A DNA stretch of 64,000 nucleotides. Origin: Platerodrilus igneus (taxonomy: Eukaryota > Arthropoda > Insecta > Coleoptera > Lycidae). This document shows, one piece after another, positions 56,735-64,000 of this stretch (position 1 is the first letter of the stretch; each line of letters begins with the position of its first letter). The notes under the pieces were generated by a model. It was not told the DNA's origin, did no database searches, and saw only the letters and a program-made list of their open reading frames with translations. The stretch lies in contig JARFIW010000968.1 in NCBI GenBank assembly GCA_036346225.1, positions 1,983,829-2,047,828 on the forward strand, read 5' to 3'. The position numbers and the translations under genes were made by a program.

Positions 56735-57745
56735 AAGTAACTATACTTAAACATGATGATTATTATAAGCAACTACAAGTATTGGTTGGGCAATATTCTC
56801 GAATAATGTTAATTGTGTGAAAAGATTTACTGAAAAACTATTAATTTGGAGGATCTTGGCAGCCTAAGGCTGCTTAACTCCCTTCACTGAATCTCGGTGA
56901 AATAGGGCATAGAACTATAAAACAATAGAAGGGGATCCGAGCTGTACATAGGCTGTGTGAGAATTTCAGGGAACTGTGTAGGCTAGCTCAGAATATAAAT
57001 AAGAGTAGGTACATGTCCAACCAGTTTTGAGACGGAAAACCTAATGACGAAAATATAAGCGCAGATAAATCTGATGATTATTATAAACAACTACAGGTGT
57101 TGGCTGTGACTGTGCAAAAAGATATATTGCAAAAAATCGGCAAATGTTCAAGTGCTGGGGGAACTTGGCAACCACAGGCGGCTTACCCCCCTTCACAACC
57201 ACTAAATGTCGGAGAAATAGGGTATATAATTGTAAAACAATGGAAGCGGACCGAACAGCATCTAACAAGAAAGAATAGCGCCTATAATGAAAGACAACAA
57301 ACATAGAAACAAGAACAGAATTGTTGAAAGGATATGTGTGGAGCACAGCACAGTATGCCTATGAAATACGGGCAGTAGGAAAAGCAGAGAGAAAAACGGT
57401 AGCAGCTTTTGAACTGCAGTGCTTCAGAGGGATGAGGAGGAGCATGGACAGACAAAGTTAATAACAAATAGGTTACAGAAATAGTAGGGGAACAAGGATA
57501 TCTGTGGAAAAGAATAGGAGAAATAGAAGGACAGAATACGTTCTAAAGCATTTTTGCGGAATAGTATGGAATATATTACAAGCAGAGATAGGAAAAGGGA
57601 GGTAGATGTAGACCTAGATGAGATAGTGATAGATGCAGAATGTGCAAATTTCAGGGAAATGTGTAGGTTAGTTCAGAATAGGAAACAATGAGGGTACGCG
57701 TCTAACCAGTTCCAGGACTGAAGGCCTAATGATGATGATTTATCT
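56735..57745 (+). repeat. LINE copy 2: 3' region with repeated RT C-terminal fragment
   Basis: GATGATTATTATAAGCAACT at 56755 and GATGATTATTATAAACAACT at 57072 start two related tail blocks. From about 57290 a decayed RT C-terminal copy follows (GTGTGGAGCACAGCACAGTA, G-A-A-A-T-A-C-G-G-G). The order is the same as at 50.4-51.8 kb. Confidence 0.72.
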
Positions 57746-58672
57746 ATGTAATCGCAGGAACTACAAAAAATATAAAAAAATCATTCACTTATTTTTATCC
57801 GGCACTCTCAAACAATCGATTCGCTTAACTTGTATTTGCCTAACTACCTTTATATTTTTAAAAATATTTGCTTAACATGTTTCTTTTCAAAATTCTGAAA
57901 TCAAATGAACATTGCTTGTCTCTGACATTCGTATTTATAATCGACGAATTAAGGAAGTCCGCACAAGTACAACTGATACAAGTCTGCGCTGTCCTTGCAG
58001 AGTTCTGGTGCAAAGTCTGGACAATTGTTGATACTTCATGTATGCGCGCATTATATCGATACTAGTATAAAAAGTGAAACTAGAAAACTGCTTGCTCACA
58101 ATTGTTGTCGAGCAATCAAGGGATATTTTTGTTAGTAATTTTTTGTTGCCTTATACCTCCTCCTATTAATACAAATGATATACCTAAGCTCACTGTTAGA
58201 TCTGATACCTTTTGAACGAACCCATCTTGATACAAATACTGCTTCCCTCTTTATGAAAAATTTTATTTCAACATCTCAATAATAAACGATAATCTACATA
58301 ACGAAATGTAATAATTACATGAAGTTTCTTTATGTCTCAGGCTTTTCCATTTTAAAAAAAAATTTAATCTGTATAATAAAATAAATAAAGCGTTTATTAG
58401 ACCTATTTTCTACAAGTTCTAAGTCAAGATTATTCTACTGGAGTGCGATACATAAATGAGTTTAAATGGGTTCACACATCCTACACTTTGGTCGTCATCA
58501 ACCGGATCTTCCTCTGACGATAGTAGCCATTTGAATCATCAGTATTACTATACCCGCATAATTAATTCTTGAACCTTGTTTATAAAAGTTTCTCGTTCAA
58601 CTTACTACTCTTCAGTTTCCTCAGCATACAAGATGCAAACTTACTGTACTCCACTCTTTTAGTCTTATATTT
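57746..58672. other. No gene recognised
   Basis: AT-rich sequence between the LINE and a transposase fragment; no motif supported on either strand. Confidence 0.5.
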
Positions 58673-59045
58673 TTATATGTTCTTCTGCCAACTACCACAA
58701 TCATCTATTTTAAAGGTTACAAAACATGCAGAGACGTAGTTTTTAAGTAACGCCCATATCTTCTCGTTAGGGTTTAGTTCCGGGATATACGGAGGTAAAC
58801 GTAAAACTACATGACCATGTTCTACTAGTAGCTGGTCTATTACAAATACCTGATGAACGTGTTTATTTCCCATAATTTTGAAATATAATACTGGTTTGAA
58901 ATCCCTACATTCAAGGAAAACATTTTGTTCCTTCAACTACTTCTGCATATCTGATTTTTTCCACTTTGAAATAGGATTAGGGTGCATAAGAATATTATGA
59001 TATAACTCGTCTATCACAAACACAGATCCTGTGGATGCAACTCAA
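58673..59045 (-). pseudogene. Tc1/mariner-superfamily (DDE) transposase fragment
   Basis: The minus strand reads VFVIDELYHNILMHPNPISK, a stop, then FLECRDFKPVLYFKIMGNKH, V-F-V-I-D-Q-L-L, HGHVVLRLPPYIPELNPNEK and IWALLKNYVSACFVTFK. The R-L-P-P-Y-x-P-x-L-N-P-x-E-x-I-W block is the third catalytic residue region of DDE transposases of the IS630/Tc1/mariner superfamily. The N-terminal DNA-binding part is missing and no terminal repeats were found. One in-frame stop lies near 58937. Confidence 0.8.
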
Positions 59046-62000
59046 ACTTCTTTATGGCTTTATGTATCACCCTTTAAATATACAATAAAATGTACTAAAC
59101 TGAGGTATCTCTAACATACCAATTTAAGAAAATAAAAGAGGTTAAAAAGTTGTAACATTCTATTTATTTCCCAAAAATGCATAATTTTTACAAGCGACCT
59201 GTTGGAATATGCGTGATTTACAACTTGATTGAGTACAGTGATCTTTTGAATAGAAAAAATAGAATGGGTTCATCGCAAGTACACTTTCTGTGGTGCGTCG
59301 TCTCGTATTCATAAGGACATTTTTAAAAACATCCGTTTACGCTTTAAATTGTTATTTTCCAAGAAATAATTTTTATGTGTAAATATTAATCTACGTCCCT
59401 TACTTAAGCATCAGTTTGTATATATTGCTGTGACAAAGCCACAGCCCACTGACATTTGTTTTACCAATTTCAAATCTTCCATTCCTTCGCAAGCCTGACT
59501 CATAAATTTATCCATAAATACATTGAACAACCATGGATACACTTTTTCGGTGAACTTGGTAGTGGAATCATATCATTTTTAAGAAAGTTTTAGAATTGTT
59601 AAGTAAATAACAGTGACACTCATATGCATCCTAAATATAGGAGAGCTTTTTTTTTACAAATTTTAGTAAAACAAACTAGAATCAGTGTTGCATATAAAGA
59701 AAACTTTATACACACTCTAATACGATATCAAAACTCAGACTCTGAGTAGTGAAGTTTACGGATGTCATATTGCAAATATAATTTAATCATTTCATACAAT
59801 ATGTTACATTGTATATATTTATATTGTAAAAACAGCAGAAAACACGAAAGCTAACTTAAGTAAATCACAGGATACTGTATAATTTGAGTAGGACCACTAC
59901 ACTTGCGACCACGTCCCCAATATTCCACCCGAAGGTACTACATTGGGTTTAAATGCGAATAAGTACGTGCTTCATATAAGTCTGACTTTTAAACGAATTA
60001 ACCGTTAAATATAATTTATTAACTAAAACTAAAGTTACGGTTTAAATAATGATATCCATTGCCTTAAGTTTGGAGTATGTCTGATCAACAAGGCACTAGC
60101 AAAAGTAAAGGGAGGAAAATCCGTAATACCGCATAGCAGCTGCCGCCTGTGCTTACCGGTGCGACCTAAACAGTTGACTTAAAACTATCCAAACCTAGCT
60201 AAATTAGTATTTACTAATGAATTCTAGCTATTTGTTCCTACTCTATAAATTTACAATATCGTCCGCTTTAGTCTGAGTAATTAATTCTAACTTCAGACGT
60301 CCCTAACATTCACTATCGTTCCCTAACCGACTCATTCTAATTTCAATAGTCCTTTCTATAGATAATATAACCAAACACAGGCAAAACTCCAAACAAAACA
60401 AGCCAAGTGACAGAACAATAAAATATATAAATGTACGATACAGGTATAAAATGTAAATATATAGATATCTAAGTAAAGTATTAAACATATAACAAGTAAA
60501 CAGAATTGCAAACGAGCATCCCTCTAATTATCAGGTGCACTCGCATAAGCATTATGTCGGTTAGCGCCACTACACCAAATCGTGCTCGTTCACAATTAAC
60601 TGCAAAATTTATTATTAATACAAATCAATGCTTATGTGGGTACAGCCGCCACAATATTTATAAATACCTCGAATATAAATTTCTCCGAGGTTCCTAGGTT
60701 CTCCAGTTCCACTAAATATCCCGAGAGATCACAATCGCTCCTGGGGAGGGGAAGTGCGCACAATTTAGCTCTAATTTAATTTCCTAGTTTTATTGATGTA
60801 TTTGGTTGGTTTAAGTAATCATATGATACCACAAGTACTTTCCCCGGGGATTCATTCCATAAGCACAATAGGAAGACAGTACTATAACAAAAACACGCAA
60901 CACCATAAGAAAGAGGGGGAAATTAGAGGACAGTAATTAAATTCGATGGAGAATGGGAATTAATTGTTCATGAGCCGGTAACAAGAACAGTTCAAAATGT
61001 AATCATTCAAGCGCGTAATACGGTTTGAGACCCTCGCTGTCGTAATCGATATGGCGTGAAGTTAATTTCCGAAAAGTTAAGTTTTGGAAAGTAAAATTTG
61101 AGAGTTAATATGGAACGTAAAAATATTTAAGAGCGAATTGTAGAAAGTTGATCGTAACACAGCTTCAAAAAAAAAATTATAGATGTTCACGCAGGGATCA
61201 TAAACTCGGCGTGCGACTAACTGTTAAACTTACGCTTGCATGATGAATGTATTTTCAATTCACATGATTGTGGAATTATCGTCGTTATGAACGGTTAAAG
61301 GTATAAGGATTTGTAAACTTCATCCCTCCGTTAATTTGGAATGTTGTGTGGTGTTGGTTCAAATGAGATGTAGTTTAAAGGATGAAAAATGGAGATACTG
61401 AAAAATTGGATATCTGGTGTATTCTGGATATTTTTAACCTTATAACAGGTGTATTGAACCGGGAGTAATTATAAGCGCTGATGTATTTTTTATCTGAATG
61501 TGAATTTTGAGTGTAAATATGGTTGGTATTTTATGATATAGGACGTTAATCGAACATGAAAGTGATTATTTTGTTAAATGGAGACATCGATGGAACGGGT
61601 GTTAATTAAATTTAAGCATAATGTAATCTTTTTAAAATATGACGAAATATGTAGATATTAATATTAAAGGATAGAAAGAAAAAGCTGTTGTTATTAGTGA
61701 TATTTCCTGATATAGAGAGTTATAAATGTTATGTAATTTAATATTAAAAACAGGAAAATTTAGAGTGGTAATAGTTTTGTTGATGAATTAGATATACGTT
61801 TTAAAATTTTTTTTTCAGTAAAACCTGGCCCCGAGGAGCTTAAGAAACTAAGTCTTTTTTATCTCTATATGTGGGTATATTGAAAGTACTTAATATTAAT
61901 AGAGCTAAGTTTAAATTGAATTTTATTTGCACTTATTTAGTAACTACGATAAGATTTAGATTATTGCGAAGGATATATAAATTTGCTATTTTTGAGACCA

Positions 62001-63040
62001 TAATTTAGACTGCAGAAAATCCTAAGCTGCAATTTCATCTTATGAATTGTAACACGTAGTTAGGTTAATAATAAATAAATACCCCGAAATCTCTTATCCG
62101 TAATGATTATGACAGCCCTTTGACATTAAGTGTCTCTCAAACTTAATATGGTGTATTAGGAATCCGTTTACATCATCCCATTATTCAAAATAAAGAATAT
62201 AATAAAATAAATACAAAATATTGTTCTGGTAGAACACAAAAACACAAACAGGTTTAAATTAAAAGTTTAACCTGTTGAAAGGTTTCACTTTTCTAACACA
62301 TTTGGTAAACAGCGAGTGAATTGTTTTGAGGTCCAATAGGTTACTACGTAATAGTTTTGACCCCAGATAATCTAGCAGGTAACTCACAGAGAAAACTCGG
62401 TGAAGTATCTCACTAAAATTCTATATTCCAATAAAGTACCGAAAACCTCGACTGCAATAACAACAATGGCTGCCGACTAACTCAGTGGAAGGGGTGATGC
62501 AAGTGTTTAAAGAGGATCCCAGAATATTATAGTGTGTGAGATACCAGTCTTAATCGGAAATTATCTTGAACGCACCGGGGTAAGTGGATAACTTTCCACA
62601 ATGAGCACCTTCACCTACCTATCTAATAAATAACTAAAAAAAATTCCATCTAAGCTTAGACTCTATTGACTCTATTAACACTAAATTTCGAAAACAAATA
62701 TACGTACATTAAAAAAAAACTCATTAATTTGCCGTTACTGTGGGGGATAGCTTCAACATTTATTATAAATACCTGAAGGAGACATTTGGCTGATGAAAGC
62801 ACTTCAAAACATTTAAATTAATTATCTCCTGGACTCAATTAGTTTTAAACAGATCTTACTGAAGTTTCTGTAACTGCATTAAAAATTAGATGTTCTTATT
62901 TAACCTGCCTTTTCAATATGAAGTTGCGTACCAAATGAAACAAATTCTTCCTAAAAGTACAATTCACCAACCTGGTAGAAAATAATTCCGAACTTTTGAC
63001 TAATCACATTAATCAGTTCGATATTCAATTATTCAAAAGG
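59046..63040. other. Mostly unassigned AT-rich DNA
   Basis: No gene is recognised in about 4 kb. A 55-codon minus-strand open stretch at about 59583-59418 (including VYPWLFNVFMDKFMSQACEG) looks protein-like but has no family I know. A SINE scrap lies at 59915-59947. At about 61819 a T-run and CAG precede CCTGGCCCCGAGGAGCTTAA, a possible splice acceptor or element leader, which I could not connect to anything. Confidence 0.5.
59915..59947 (-). mobile_element. Short scrap of the SINE 3' region
   Basis: CCACCCGAAGGTACTACATT and flanks match the part near the 3' end of the SINE copies at 53.3 and 63.1 kb (inverse orientation). No head or body is present. Confidence 0.55.
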
Positions 63041-63044
63041 TCGA

Positions 63045-64000
63045 TTAAGAAAGACTGCAGTAATCAAGTACACAGAAGTCATACAGGAGATGGATGGCCA
63101 ATAAGACAGCATTACATTTGATTTTCCAATGCTCCACCCGAAGGTACTACATTGGCCAGGAAGCGAGTTTTTTTTTTACCTGGAAAATTTGGAATTTTGC
63201 CGAACCCTTGCCGTTCCAAGCAAGGTAGGGATCTTTAACGTGCGTGACAACACTCACACACGGGACCTCCATTTTACCTCTCATCCGAACGAGGGTGTAT
63301 TTTTGTGAAAAATGCTCGCCTAACATTTTTCAAGCGGACCGTGTCGGGATTCGAACCCGGGACCTTGGGCGTAGTAGTCACACACATACCACTACGCCAC
63401 GGAGCCGCCTCCAATAAGACAGCAGCTGAGAAGTCTCTCATTGGACAAACGCAAGGAGGTTGAGAAAATAAATGGGGATATGGAGAGGCAAGGAGTGATA
63501 GACCACTCTGAGGGCCCTCGACCATTACCTGTTGTACTTGTAAAAAAGAAGGACGGGCCAACAAGATTTCGTGTGGACTACATACGATTAAATGACGGTA
63601 CCACAAACGATAGCTACCCACTACCAAGAATTGATGGCACTCTAAGTACGCTTTCAAGATCGGGATGTTTCTCAACCTTGGATTTACTGAGTGGCTACTG
63701 GCAAATGGGTGCAGAACCCAAAGATCGCGATAATACTGCTTTCAGTATTGATACTGGTCTATGGCAACTAATAGTCATGCCATTTGGATTCTGCGACGTT
63801 CCTGCAACTTTCGAGCGTTTAATGCGTAACATCTTCAGCGGGCTGTCGTGGAAAACGTGCCTCATATATTTGGACGACGCGATTGTAATTAGGAAGTCGT
63901 TTGGAAAGCACTTAGGTAATTTAGAAGTATTTCGAAGACCGAAAGAAGCTACTTTGAAGCTATGTCCAAAGCAGTGTCACCTGCTAAAAGGTGAAATACC
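63045..64000 (+). pseudogene. Second Gypsy reverse transcriptase, split by a SINE and cut by the window end
   Basis: Homologous to the RT at 17.65-18.3 kb. Before the SINE the plus strand reads H-T-G-D-G-W-P-I-R-Q. After it: LDKRKEVEKINGDMERQGVI, LPVVLVKKKDGPTRFRVDY, NDSYPLPRIDGTLSTLSRSG, FSTLDLLSGYWQMGAEPKDR (L-L-S-G-Y intact here), FGFCDVPATFERLMRNIFSG and LIYLDDAIVI (Y-L-D-D catalytic box). From 63425 to the end I see no stop, so this copy is less decayed than the first apart from the SINE. The rest of pol lies beyond the window. Confidence 0.88.
63112..63410 (-). mobile_element. tRNA-derived SINE, copy 3
   Basis: About 299 bp on the minus strand, flanked by CCAATAAGACAGCA at 63098-63111 and 63411-63424 (14-bp target duplication). 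The B box inverse GGATTCGAACC is at about 63347-63357. Body and tail match copy 2 closely. It interrupts the Gypsy RT reading exactly at the duplication. A minus-strand open frame of 133 codons across this region is a by-product and not a gene. Confidence 0.93.

Larger units (their letters stand above)
54296..57745 (+). mobile_element. RTE-like LINE, second copy (5'-truncated)
   Basis: Starts inside the endonuclease (GAAGAGGTAGAAGCGATCTA) and runs through RT to a TAATGATGATGATT end at about 57728-57742. Similar throughout to 27.8-28.3 plus 48.45-51.8 kb, and so serves as the reference for how the split copy joins. 5' truncation is typical of LINE insertion. Confidence 0.88.

Noticed and set aside
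61819..61860. Splice acceptor and exon start
   Set aside because: A T-run plus CAG is present but the downstream reading stops after about 20 codons and has no family match.
63274..63675. 133-codon minus-strand frame
   Set aside because: It runs across a SINE and antisense of Gypsy RT; no coherent protein.

Overview
This is a eukaryotic, AT-rich, repeat-dominated window, most likely from an arthropod (probably an insect; I cannot name the order). The reasons are spliced exons with 49-bp introns, a tRNA-derived SINE, RTE-like LINEs, Ty3/Gypsy-type LTR elements, a Penelope-like fragment and several hAT relics. Nothing looks bacterial. The only convincing host gene is a partial ABCC/MRP4-like ABC transporter on the minus strand (three exons, about 7.57-6.65 kb). 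Almost everything else is transposable elements (TEs), satellites or unassigned DNA.

Layout. 0.2-6.3 kb: two copies of a composite satellite, each a 57-bp-period array followed by a 17-bp-period array and the same short tail, separated by about 2.4 kb of unassigned DNA. 6.6-7.6 kb: ABCC exons. 7.6-11.35 kb: no gene seen. 11.4-12.0 kb: C-terminal fragment of a Penelope-like element (minus). 12.05-21.2 kb: decayed hAT element (minus), itself split by a Ty3/Gypsy element (about 14.29-20.72 kb) that carries a 735-bp tandem duplication in its integrase region. 21.30-25.43 kb: a hAT element with both terminal inverted repeats and an 8-bp target duplication; its transposase is nearly complete. 26.39-26.88 kb: relic of another hAT with a similar end.

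27.06-51.8 kb is a nest. An RTE-like LINE starts at about 27.06 kb, stops mid-ORF at 28313 and resumes at the next codon at 48446. The 20.1 kb between, flanked by AGCT, holds LTR element A (29.05-36.49 kb, 2.15-kb LTRs, gag with deleted pol), LTR element B (36.51-45.36 kb, 1.7-kb LTRs, gag-protease-RT-RNaseH-integrase with frame breaks), a third LTR-like block on the minus strand (45.4-47.4 kb), and a foldback repeat plus TA/TTA microsatellites (47.4-48.0 kb). A, B and the third block all sit in or beside TA tracts.

51.86-54.2 kb: ZBED/FAM200-type hAT relic (minus). 54.3-57.75 kb: second RTE-like LINE copy with the same odd 3' structure as the first. 58.67-59.05 kb: Tc1/mariner-superfamily transposase fragment. 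59.05-63.04 kb: unassigned apart from a SINE scrap. 63.05-64.0 kb: start of a second Gypsy RT of the same family as the 14-20 kb element. A tRNA-derived SINE (about 298 bp) is present three times (50.6, 53.1, 63.1 kb), each time inside another TE and each flanked by an 11-14 bp target duplication.

The genes do not form a pathway; what the window records is an insertion history. Many frame breaks fall in homopolymers, and the paired LTRs differ mainly in homopolymer length, so some lesions may be sequencing errors rather than decay. Functional statements are by family resemblance read by eye; no searches were run.
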